The notes beneath the pieces are model-generated. The model was not told where the DNA came from, did not search any database, and worked only from the letters and a program-made list of their open reading frames with translations. From NCBI GenBank assembly GCA_026929865.2, contig CM049400.1, positions 20,726,501-20,790,500 on the forward strand: 64,000 nucleotides of DNA, given 5' to 3'. This DNA comes from Hyperoplus lanceolatus. Taxonomy: Eukaryota; Chordata; Actinopteri; Uranoscopiformes; Ammodytidae. The translations under genes and the position numbers were made by a program. Numbering within the stretch: position 1 is the stretch's first letter; the number at the start of each line of letters is the position of its first letter. Positions 34,445-46,700 of this stretch are shown in pieces.

Positions 34445-36225
34445 TTTTGATTATGCAGGGGGCCCAAAAACATTTAAGCAGATGACATGAGCTTGTCAGT
34501 TGTCAGTGGGAAGGCCCACTATTTTTTGTGTTTTTAATCCTTTGAAGTCCTTTAATTGTATGAGTATTTTCTTTCAAATGTATTGCAGTTTTCTTTTTCC
34601 TTTTTAGTTCAATTTATTTTGCATTTCTGCTGCAGGTCTATGTGTCGTTATTGGATAAAATCTTTGCCTTTTTGTGACTTTTTTAATGAAAACCAAACAA
34701 TTTCTCTTAACTGACAAAATGCAAAAACACTCAGATTGGAATTTATTTTCTGAAAAATTATTTATTCCCAGAGTAAAATAAATGATATGTTGCCATACAA
34801 AAAGTGTAAGAAAAAGGACAATGCCAAAACTGTAACTGCGGAGCAAGCAGTAGAGAAACAGGTTGTGTGTGCCGAGCCGCGCGTTTAAAGAGTTCTTCAA
34901 ACACGTGTCCAGGAAACTCCGTGTGTTCGACCTTGCACACACGGCCTCCTGTACCACTTCTGTAATTTTATCCCAGATATTACAGGCCTACTTTCAAGAC
35001 ACAGATTCCATTTATTTTTTTATTTTTCTCTCCTCCTCAACAATGCAACATACTACTTTCATCACTACGAATTGTCCCAAATCCACTGTGACATCAGACA
35101 CACACATCTCAGAATATTAGTTTATAGATATTTTTATACTGTCCTTTCAAAACACAGTCTAGCAATAAAACTTCTGGGCCTAATTTAACAAATATATTAC
35201 TCGTCATCTCTGTTTACTCAAATGTCCAAACACATAGAAATAATATTGATCTTCTTCTTCGCTCTTCCACTAGGTGCAAAAGCCAAAAGGTAAATATAAT
35301 TAACATTCTCATTTGAATAATCCCTTATTAAGACATATTAGGCTGAATAAACTCTGCAGATGTAAAAACATGGAAATGAAACAAACTGCTATAGTAAAAA
35401 ACAAACCAGCGGTATGACACAGAAAACTAGTGATAAACACGAATGTATCAGATATTATGAATTGCACATTTGCACCAAAAAGACAAGACCTCACAGTCTA
35501 GTCTAAACAGTATCAAATACAGTGCTTGTGATCCAGCGAGAGAACGACATGAAAACGCTACCTTGTTTAAAGTTATTAGACCTGACGCATCTAATAGGCC
35601 ACTATAATCAACTGCTGTCTCTGTTCTCTTTTTAAAAGAAACCTTCCTGCGGTGAAATAAAACCCATTGGCCGATGAACTACAGTATTAGTTTTGTAAAC
35701 ACTTGGCAACTTTTAAAAATATGAATAACTGAAGAACTATTCAAACTTTTACTTTTTGTCGTAAAGATCCCATTTTCTGAAAGCGTGACAGACTGCGACA
35801 CACAGTGCAACGACTGAAAGGAAACTGTAATTTTTCTCACGCAGATCAATGGAACCCTGAAATGACCTAAAACAATATGGCAACTATAGTTGTAGTAGCA
35901 TCATGTCCACTCACTACTAAAAAAAGTTGGACTGAGCCAGGCAGTACTTTAGTTGTTGTCTACCATCAAGTCAACACAGGAATTTCAACAATGGACACCT
36001 CGCTGATACGTAAACGGCTACAATGGACCCTTTTCGAAAAAGTTTACAGAACGTGTGGAGCGCAGTGGAAAAGCAACGTCTCCTGTGACCTGAACGTGCC
36101 CTTAAATAGATTGCCTTTATCAAAAACATTTTTATTCTTTCAAGAAAAGAAGAATAAAATACTAAAATATTCCTCTGATAGAATGCGAATGTCCACAATT
36201 GTAGCTTTTTCTTTTGTGTAACATA
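34445..36225. other. Downstream flank of slco3a1
   Basis: No coding exon is seen. The part nearest 36225 should be the slco3a1 3' UTR on the minus strand. I cannot fix its end. Confidence 0.5.
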
Positions 36226-36578
36226 CTATAAAACTGACTCCATATTCTCACAAACCTCTTGGTCCTCTAGGTTATATATGAACTTTGTCCTGTCCACTTT
36301 TTTGGGGCCATCCGTGAGAGACGGGTAAAACTCTGTTGGCGACAGGTAGCCCTCTTGACTTTTGATGTACTTCTGGTAGTCCCTACGTAAGCAATACCAC
36401 GTGGTGGCGTAGAGGAGGAAGGCCACACCCTTGAGGATAATGGCGAGGCTCACGTACAGGTGCCTGTAAGCTACGTTGTCGTACAGGAGACATGCGCCCT
36501 TATCGCCGCAATCTGAGCTCCAGAAAAGGCAGGTAGAGTCGATGCCAGCACCAAAGATCAGTGGAGGGGGGATGAAAC
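36226..36578 (-). CDS. slco3a1: slco3a1 exon 10 (last)
   Basis: 353 nt encode FIPPPLIFGAGIDSTCLFW, the final membrane span and the tail ending NMESVL with TAG at 36228-36226. The acceptor is GTTTTCACAG|. Confidence 0.97.
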
Positions 36579-36824
36579 CTGTGAAAAACAGATAAACTTG
36601 GCTCAGCATTCAAACACTTTCTGATTCCGCAAAAATTAGAAACACTTCTTTATGCGTATCTTCCTGGCTCAATAACAAATAATTTTTCTTTCTTTCAATT
36701 ATCACATGACACAATTGAAATTGACAGTAGGGTCGGTTCCAAATCCAAATTTACATGTTGGATTAAACATCAATATACAGATATATTGCATGTCCAAACA
36801 TTACTCAATTACAGCAGAATCACC

Positions 36825-36897
<73 letters not shown>

Positions 36898-37636
36898 TAG
36901 GGCTGTCAAGCGATTAAAAAAATAATCTAATTAATTACAGGCTCTGTGATTAATTAATCTAAATTAATCGCATACTTATATGACACTTTTATACCTGTTT
37001 GTAAACAGCTGTATAGCCTACTACAGTTTGTTTCTCTGTCTGTCTCTCTCTCGCACGCTCGCTCTCCGTCTCTCGTAACTTCTGTCTCCTCCCCTCAGCC
37101 AGCTTTATACATGAACTAGCGCCAAATTTTCTCAAAAACAACAAGCAGACAAAATTACGACTTTCCATCTCCCACAACAGACTGCGCTGCACTGCCACCA
37201 TTTCGTAGCCTACTCATAGGCAAAAATAATGACACACACACACTCCACACGGCGGGTGCTCGACAGCTAGCAAACAAAATTGGAGGAAGATTGACAGATA
37301 GGCCTACTGTTTTGAACCTAGCCTACATTGTTGCACCCACTAAATCAATAATGCACGGACACTGCGGAGAATTAAGTAAGATGTCTTCCTACCTTCATGC
37401 ATCCCATAAACTGTCCATAGAGCCCTCGAGTCGGCCCCTTTCCCCTGCTTCTCTCTTTACCTTTCTCCCTTTAACACACGCGCCCGGCCCGCGAGCTACA
37501 GGTGCAGCTCCGCACCACTTTTGCACCGGGTCAAAGGGCATTATAGAAGTGCGATTAATCTGCGTTAATTTTTTTAAACGTGTTAATTTTTCTGTGATTA
37601 ATTAATCGAAATTAACGCGTTAATGTGACAGCCCTA

Positions 37637-37728
<92 letters not shown>

Positions 37729-40700
37729 TATATGTTAACATCAAAAATATATTATTGATGATATTTCATGTTTCGCATTTTTTTCCCAAGATGAATAATG
37801 AATATAATTTCCATTTTGTCTGATGATATGCAATGTTATGCTGTAGGGTCGATCCAATTTGTTTGTTCTCTATGTGTAAATAAATGACACCAACAAAGCA
37901 TCTGAGCTCGATTGCATCAATTGTGTGTGTGACAGCGTATCCCACTGAGCTTTGGTAAACCCCCACACACATTTGAATGCTGTAGCAGAAAAATAAATGT
38001 GAATAGCTCTTACCGAGGAGTCGCAGCAAAAGAAACAACACTCCAAGTGCGTATGATTTCAGCTCAGGGCTCACAGTCCTTCAGGAGAAACAGAGAGAAT
38101 AAATTACTTTGATTTGAGGATTCATTGCCAAAACAGATCCATTCACGTACTCTTCACAAAATACTAAATTGTAAACGTACTCCACTTATATAGCATGTTT
38201 TCCTGTTTTTTCAAAGACCCCAAAGCCCTTTATATCGTTTTGTACACATTCATCCATACATTCATAAACCAATAGCAGCAGCTACCATGCAGGGCGCAAG
38301 CAAACTATCGGGAGCCATTTAGGGTTCAGTGTCTTGCCCAGGGACACTTCTACACATGTGGCGGTGAGGCGGGGGATCGAACCACCGATCCTGCTACCCA
38401 GTGGACGACCGCCTTACCCACTTCGCCACAGCTGCCTACACGCCTTCATACATTTTTTTTATATCCACAAACATGCCTGATTAGAATGATAACAGAAGGA
38501 GTCTGGGCCATGGCGCCGACCAGGCTGCAGGCACAGATCACACACAGGAAGATGAGGAAATTCTCCTGGCAGCCCGGCGTCGGACATTTCCCTGGAACAG
38601 CTGTGGCAAATTCACTGTCGGCTGAGACACAAGCGCATCCTGTCAGGTTCTGTATGGAGAAAAAAAAGGGACGAGGGTTACTCCAATAAATGTCTGAACA
38701 TTACACAAGGTGAATCAAATCAGAGTGAAATCAATTGACGGGGGGAAAAATATATTGACTGATCCGCCACACTATTTCTACACACACAAAGTGTGAGTGT
38801 TCTGTGCTTACTTTGTACATATTCACTTTAACTACAATGTGTTTATATAGAATATAGAGTACTTTAATCTGCAGTCGGTATCTGATCTCGAGACACATCC
38901 ACAGTAAAAACCTGTTTGGCCAGGATGTGTTGAACTGTGAACTACTTTGACTTTCAAGATTTTATCACTTTGAACTTCAATAACAAAAGTTAAAGGTGCA
39001 CTATGTAACCTTGGGTGTGTCAGAGAAGTTAAAAGTAAAAAAGAAGTAAAAAATGAGCAACCTTAAACGTAACTGTTTCACTGGCGTTGTTTACAGAAGG
39101 AGGGCCCACCGTTACAAAAAAAAACATATTCTAGTCTTAAATTTGGTTCCAGGTACCAAACTATAATTTAGTTTTGATTTATGTTGATACAATTATTCAA
39201 TACTACGAATTACATGTAGAGAATTTTTTTGGGGAAACTAACGGCAGGCTCTCCAAATGTAAACAAATCCCCCTCCTCTGAAACTGTATAGTGCACCTTT
39301 AATCGTATCACCCAAAAAACAATCTTAGGGGATAAAGACCTGAGAGGACTCTGTTGCTCCTGTGCGTGTGCAGCCGGCAAAGCAGGCCGACAGGTAGGTG
39401 ACACCATTGGAGCCGCACACGGGGCTGATGGAGGAGGTGAAGCAGTTGCAGGTACTGATGCACTGAGCTTCTGGTTTCTCGCCCACATGCAGAGTCCTAC
39501 ACAGAGAAAAACAAGCATCATCTCCCGCTGTTAGTGCCAAGTATGTCTGTATGGAGGCACAGAGAGAATGGAAGAAGCAAACTCGGGCCAGAGAGTTAGC
39601 ATGTGATACTACGAGTCTCTGGTTCTCTTCTAACAACTCCATTAAAGCTTGCCATCGATTCAGGCACCAAAATTGGAAAAGCCTGAAGTCAGTATTGTAC
39701 ATCTGGCTCAGTGTCATGAAAAAAGGACAACAGCTCTATGGATCTATACTGTATAAGCTAATGATAAATCACCACAGTCAGTGGTGGTCAGGGGGTACAC
39801 CGGCCTGGGGGGCCTCTGACACACAAGATATTTACTGTTTAGATTCAATGAATTGTTCCTGACTTTACTTTTTATTCTCCTTCCATACTAAAGCTCAGGT
39901 CTACGCTGTTTGATACTGTGATGCTGATGTGTGTTGAGCATTGTTGTTGGATGATCTACAGATAATGGGCAATAGACAAATCAATTAATCATTAATTTTT
40001 ACAGCTATAGCAAGCACTGGAAGCTGACAGTAAATGTACAACTACTTGTCACGTGTTAGGCAACATTTAATACGTTTGAGAAGTTTGTTTTATCAAAATA
40101 TGTTCATATTGTCCCAAGAGACAACAGACAGTGACAAAGGAGTAACACTCAGAAAAACAGCAATTCAAAGAAAGTGGCCAGCAATTTTCGATTCATGTTG
40201 CGCTGGACAGTAATGTTGCTCTAAAGCTCCTTTATAAAGCACTGGAGACTGATTCAGGGAAAGTCTGTTTAATTCATATTCAGCATGTGCAGAGGTACAC
40301 AAGGTCACTTTCTGAAATCTTTTATAGACTCCATGATACCGGCAGTGATAAGAATTTTTATTTACACGTTAAAATACCCTTAGCTGTTCAACTCCAATAA
40401 AGACCTCTAACCTTGGCAGCAACATTACTTTTCACTGCTGTTAAATTGCTCCGTTTACCTATTTGGATAAGTGGGTGTTTATGATAGGACACACACCTTT
40501 ACAGTGCATTTCTTTCACTATCTCTAGGGCAGGGGCGGCCAACCTGCGGCTCGCGAGCCGCATGCGGCTCTTTGCCTTGCTTCGTGTGGCTCTTCAGTTC
40601 ATATCAAATTTTGTGATTATAATTATTATTTTTTTTCTATACTTTTTTTTTTTGTGGGCCCATTTGTGTGCATGTTCGCAAACGTTTCATGCGGCTCTTA

Positions 40701-43700
40701 CGTTCATTTTACATGTTGTTTATTATTTAATTTTTTATTTTGTTAATGTGTATGTGTATGCCTGTTCGCAAATGTTTAATTGAGGACGCAACATAACGTT
40801 CGCAAACCTTTTGGTGTGGACGCAACCTAAAACTGCCCGCTCAGCTTGGAGGGAGGTTTTCCGTGAGTAAACAATTTGTGTCAAGTTCGCTCCGAAACAG
40901 AGTGGGAGAGTTTATATTTTTTGTTGAACGTTATACCAAGCCATTCTGCCTATATGCCAGGCGTCATTAGCGCATTTCAAGGCTTCAAATCTTCAGCGCC
41001 ACTTCAGCTCACTCCATGCTAAAAGTAAGTCCCACTAAGCAACATGCATAGTAAGAGAAAAACGCTATCGTAAATTGTTATATTTTTGTTTGTGGACTTG
41101 GTTGAATTGAGAGTTGGGTGTGAGGCAGTGCACACAATGTTCATTGTTGAAAATGACTGGCCTGTCATCTTAGTACTGTAGGAGTCCAGTTCTGTCATTA
41201 TCACAGGGGTGGCCTTAACAATCTGGGGGCCCGTTCCAAGTCCTAGTGTGGGGCCCCCCATTTTTTTAATTTTTTTTTAATAAATAATGCGAAAATTAAA
41301 AAGATTGTGGAATCCAGTTGGTTCTTCGACGGATTATGAGATAATAGGCCCCTGGACCAAGACTCTTAAAGGGCCCCCCCCCCCACTCCTACCTATCCAG
41401 TCAGTTACACTGACTTTTCCGCACAGATACATACAATTATTGGCAAAAAACATAGTAAGAAAGTCAGTGTTTCCCAGATGATTTTGGGACACTGTGGGAG
41501 GGACCCTGGTCCTTGTTGGGGGGTCAGGGGGCATTGCACACTGGAAGAAAATGTGTACCGTTTTAAAGTAAAATGCATCAATCTGATGCACTTGGAAAAT
41601 TTAGAGGCTAAATCAAATCTTGAGCTGCAGAAGGAACATTATTTTTCTGATTTTTCTTAAGCAGGCAGCATCCTTTACTCTGCAACTGCAAAAACAGTAG
41701 ATTGGTCTGCAGACCCATGTTATATGATGGAGAGACCCATTTCAACAGATAAAGGGTGGATAGCTACTTTTTTATGAACAGTATAGAATTTACACATAGA
41801 AAGTTTATTCCTGTATGTGTGGGGGCCTTAGAGGCCCCTCATGAAGCCCCTAAGACAGAGCTAATAATGCTGTTGCTTTACAATTGCTTTTGTATTTCTC
41901 CCCTACTAGTTGAGGGGCCCATGATGATTTATTTCCTTATATTTAGGCTATTCCTTTTTGAAACCTTTTATTGACATGAGTGACTGAGCTCTTTGACTAT
42001 AAGACATGTAAAGTTATCAGTACCTTAGCTTAGGGCCCCCTTGAGCCCTTGTGCCCCTGGACCTGGTAGCATGCACAAGCATTATTTATTTAAAAAATAA
42101 TAATAATACAAAATTCAACTGAAACGGGTGAAACATAGTTAAGGCCGTTACTGCATTATCATTTTGGTTGTGACATTTACAGTAAATCTGACTGAGCAGA
42201 GGTCTGTGTGTGTGTGTGTGTGTGTGTGTGTATGAGGAAGGGATGGGGGGATGTTCATGTGTACCCGTGTGTATGATGTGGCTCTTTGCAGTAACACAGT
42301 AAAAAATGTGGCTCTTAGTCTCTGACTGGTTGGCCACCCCTGCTCTAGGGTATTAAAACCCACTCACTCAATGTACTGTTGTTGCTTATCGGCTGAAGCT
42401 GCATCTGATCGGTTAGCTGTTACATGTTACAACTCTTAACTGAAACTGGATAATGGATGAATAGAGCCTGTAATACAATCACTCATCAAGGAAGTTTAAA
42501 CTATTTGAAAACATATAACTTTAAGACAGTATGAAAATGTTGCACTCCCTTCATGGCAGCAGCCCAGGGTGAACACTAGCTATTTAAACATATACCTATA
42601 TAACAAAGTAGTACAGCTCTAACCCAGTGGTTCAAAAGTTTTTGAGCTTGTAAATGCCTTAAAATGTCTATTTGTGACTCCTCAAGTTCTCACCAGTTAA
42701 ATCAGAGTGTATCCTTGTTTTATTTGAACAACTTAAAAGGTGGAGTCAGCGATTCTGGAGAATGCTTGGTGTCAAAATGACTTTTTGTCAAAATCAGTGA
42801 ATATCTCCTCACAATCTGCTACTTGTATGTACTGTGTGCGCGCTGAAAAAAACCCCAGTGTTACTGTAATACACTGCTTAAACGGGCATGTCTTTAGCAA
42901 TGTCGGGCCCCTTTGTTTACACTACGGTTTATAGAGCCTAGCCTTTTACAGTGCAAAAACACTAGTACAGACAGGTCGCAGATCGTGAGAAGTGATTCAC
43001 CATGCGTTTTTCCAGAATCACTGAGTCTACCTGAATACATAAAATAATCCAGTACATGAAAAGAAAAAAGAAAAACATTTGAGGGAAAACTCAGAAAACA
43101 TAATCATTACAAATCTCGATTGGCAAGGAATAGAAATGGCTACCACACATTCAGGTTTCTCCCCTCACCTGTTGGGGTAAGGGACCGTCACTCCTGCGAC
43201 AGACCCAGTGTCACAGCCCAGGAACAGGAAGGAGACGTAGCAGGCGGTGGAGATGAGGTTGACCAGCATGGCCATGCGGATGGCTCCCATCGCTGACAGG
43301 TTGAGCTTCTTCACCAGCAGGCCGCCCATGAAGATCCCCAGGCACGCACATGGAATGGCTGTCATGCCTATACAAAACAAAGCAGTGCCTGTTTATTATA
43401 CTGAGGTTAGAAACGTGTGTACGTGTGTGTGTGTACATGTGTGAGTGTGAGTGAGTGAGTGAGTGAGTGAGTGAGTGAGTGAGTGAGTGAGTGAGTGAGT
43501 GAGTGAGTGAGTGAGTGAGTGAGTGAGTGAGTGAGTGAGTGAGTGAGTGAGTGAGTGAGTGAGTAAGTGAGTGAGTGAGTGAGTGAGTCAGTGAGTGAGT
43601 CAGTGAGTGAGTGTGAGGGTACAATGTGCGTGTGTTTTTGCTGTGAATATAGACCTAACAGCTGGTTTGCTGAGGTGGTGGTGAGGTTGAACTGCTGCTC

Positions 43701-46700
43701 GAGGTATTTCCCCAGAAAGGCTGCAAAGCCGGCCACGACGCCGATCTCCATACAGGCTGCCAGGATGATGCAGGTGAACACTGGGTTGGACAGGAGGTGC
43801 TTGGTCACCTTGGGGATCACTGGCCATGAAGAAACATAAAGGGAGATTGACCGTTAATATCTGAGACATGAAAGTGAGCAGGACCAGTGTTTCCCCCACG
43901 TTCACACAGCAGCGGCGTGCCACCGCTGCTATATTTTCTCCACCGCTGCTATTAAAATCCTCCTCCTCCTCATTATTCTACTTTTTTTCTTTCTTTTTTT
44001 TGGTACGTAGCTCATTTTAGAAATGGGGCAATGCCTAACATAAACGCTGACCAGGCGTCGGAGGTGAATGTAACTTACTCGGCGGAAAACAGAAACTAAT
44101 GGAGGGGAGCGGATCACTGTAGAGTCCCTTTAAGGCCAGGACACACCAATCCGACTACCCGAAAATCGCGACTGCCGATTCAGGGAGCTCCAGTCTTCCC
44201 GTCGCGACCGAAAAAGTGCAAAGAACACACCAAACCGACTGCTGACTTTCCGTACGCTCTGCGCTTGCGCAGGACGTAATGTCTCCATAACAGCAGGCGG
44301 CGCTAATCTGTATTGTGGCCCGAAAAAATACGGAAGCCAGAAATGATGGGACGGCTCTCTAGACCATACACTTTGGTTGCGTTCCGAATCGCATACTTTC
44401 TACTATATAGTATGTAGAAAAAAGATTTAGGATGTCCCGATTCTTGTGGCCAGATTTAGGATGGTTAGAAGTACCCGGATGTCCTACTTCATGCGGCCAA
44501 GATTGTTAGTGTTGAAAAGTGCATCCTATTTGGGCGATTCTGACCCACAATCCAGTGCGCACGTGAAGTGACGAAACATCGCCGAAGCCTCCATATGAAA
44601 ACAAACGGGGATGCGACGGATATAAAAGCAAGAGGCAAGATCAAGGCGCAATGTTATGATGAAATAAGAGAGAAAAGTATGTCCCAATAGTATGCCTACT
44701 GCATCCTAACTAGATTCTTTTTATCGTCGGATGTAGTATGTAGAATAGAAAAAAGAAAGAGTATGCGATTCGGAACGCAACCATAGATATAAATACGTAT
44801 TTATATTTATGGATCATAAAGAGCACATTTTTTAGCAGAGAGTGTCGAGCATGGTGTCGAGCAGTCAACAAGGGTTGATGCATGTGAGTACTCGCTGAAC
44901 GAAACAAACAAACACATTAAAACGATGGCTAACTGTTGTTAGCTGTTTGTGCTACCCGCCTCACTTCCGGGCTTCACTGATTCGCTAGCCCTCCACAAAT
45001 CAAATTGCTCCAACTCAAAAGAAGCCCGACGACATCTACTACGACCGATTTCACGGCACACACCAAACAGATTCGTGTCCCTGACCCCTCCCGACTCTAC
45101 GACGGCGATTATCGGGCAGGTGTGTCCTGGCCTTTAGTCGCACTGTCAGTTTTCCGTCAGGGCTCTGTGTATCCGGGCTCGAGACATAGGCTACAGATCG
45201 CGGAACATTCACTAACGAAACAGTTAGTGGCTGAGCGAAGAATGTGGACTGTAGGCTACTGGTGCAAATTCCACAACTCATTACTTGTGTTACAGTTTAG
45301 TACAATATGTATTCATTTATATGTGGCTGCTCCACCAGTCCAGGCAGGACAGGATAGTTAAGTTTCAGTTTCGTTTTTCATCTCCGTGTCGGACAGCTGT
45401 TCGCTCAGCTGATGGGCTCGAGCCTTATGGAGCAGACAGCACGACTCAGTCTAAAGTCAGAGATGATCACTCTCACAAATCAAAAAGCTAAATTATAAAA
45501 TAAAGCTATCTCTTCCTCCCTCTATCTGTCTGTATAGAGCTGTTAAGCGGAAGTGGCGGAATTACGGGGCATGGGACCTCTTGGCTGAAAAAAAATTAAT
45601 GGGAGTCTATGGAAAGTAATCTACTATTTTCTGGTCCCAGTCATTAAATACATATGTTTTACATATGTTTTGTATGGGTCTAAATGATCATTTTTCATGT
45701 GAAGCGTTTGACGGTAGTATGATTATTCGTCTAACGGCTTTTGAAAAAATGTTACGAGAACAACTACAAGTCTTGTCGCCTCTGTGACGTCACCTCAACA
45801 CATTCCCTCCACTTCTCGAATGACAGTGCTAATGCTAATGCTAATGGCTGGCGTGGACAACGCCAACAATCTCCCCACTCGAGAAATTGAAACTCTCCAC
45901 ATGTCCACTTGTGTAGTGGTTTTCGCCACGCTGAAGACTTTTGTCTTGTCATTGAAAGAAGGCGGTAAAGTGCATTAAAGACAGCCATGTTTCTGAGCTA
46001 AGCGGGTGCCAGTGGTGGTGACGTAGATCATAAGTGTCAAGAGCAGCGAAGAGCTGTATTCCACAAAAGCGCTCTGCACAAAACCTGAGCTCCAGCTTCT
46101 ACTCGCTAAATTGTTCCATTCTTTGCACGAAAAAATACCATCTAAATCCATACAAAACATATGTGTAATCGAAGGCATTTCATGACTGGGACCAGAAAAT
46201 AATACATTTCTTTCCATTGACTACCGTTGTAATTTTTCGAGCAGAGAGGTCCCATGTCCCGGAAGTAAGCCACTTCCGCTTAACAGCTCTAAAGGGCCTA
46301 TATTTCTCTCTCCAATGCACACTTAGTCACTACCACTAGTTTTAAGGAAGCAGAAGGAGGATTATACCCTCATTTTGCACTTTATTATTTTTAAATATTA
46401 GAAGATTGCAGGCAAGTAAAATACCACCAACCACTACATTCTCAATGATAGAGACGAATAATTACCTTTTTTTCTTACAGTTTAGATCAAATATTTGAAC
46501 AATACAGGAGAATAAATATTTGAAAGCAATACAGAATGCATGATATTACTGCATTGTATTGTATTATACTTTACATCTGGTGCATACAAATTCACCAGAA
46601 TGCAGGAAATGAAGTGTTGAATGCTCAAATGTATGGGGGGACACCCCCAGACCCCCACATTAAAATGTGTCCCAAACCAAGGTTTAATCACAACCTACAC

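Larger units (their letters stand above)
40522..42350. mobile_element. hAT element with 8-bp target duplication
   Basis: CAGGGGCGGCCAACC (40530) is inverted as GGTTGGCCACCCCTG (ending 42342), and CTCTAGGG is repeated exactly at 40522-40529 and 42343-42350. The 8-bp duplication and CAGGG ends define hAT. GCGGCTC words recur near the left end and TGGCTC words near the right. No transposase remains and the interior holds another insertion at about 41204-42059. It lies in slco3a1 intron 6. Confidence 0.9.

Noticed and set aside
38371-38440. tRNA gene on the minus strand
   Set aside because: Boxes A and B are recognisable, but arms do not pair into a cloverleaf I can support and a SINE body follows.
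43441-43616. Array-like regular repeats as a possible CRISPR
   Set aside because: The unit is 4 bp without spacers in a vertebrate intron; it is a microsatellite.
43211-43820. Long Thr-His-Ser-Leu repeat proteins on the minus strand
   Set aside because: They are translations of the GAGT microsatellite joined to slco3a1 exons 5 and 6, not separate genes.
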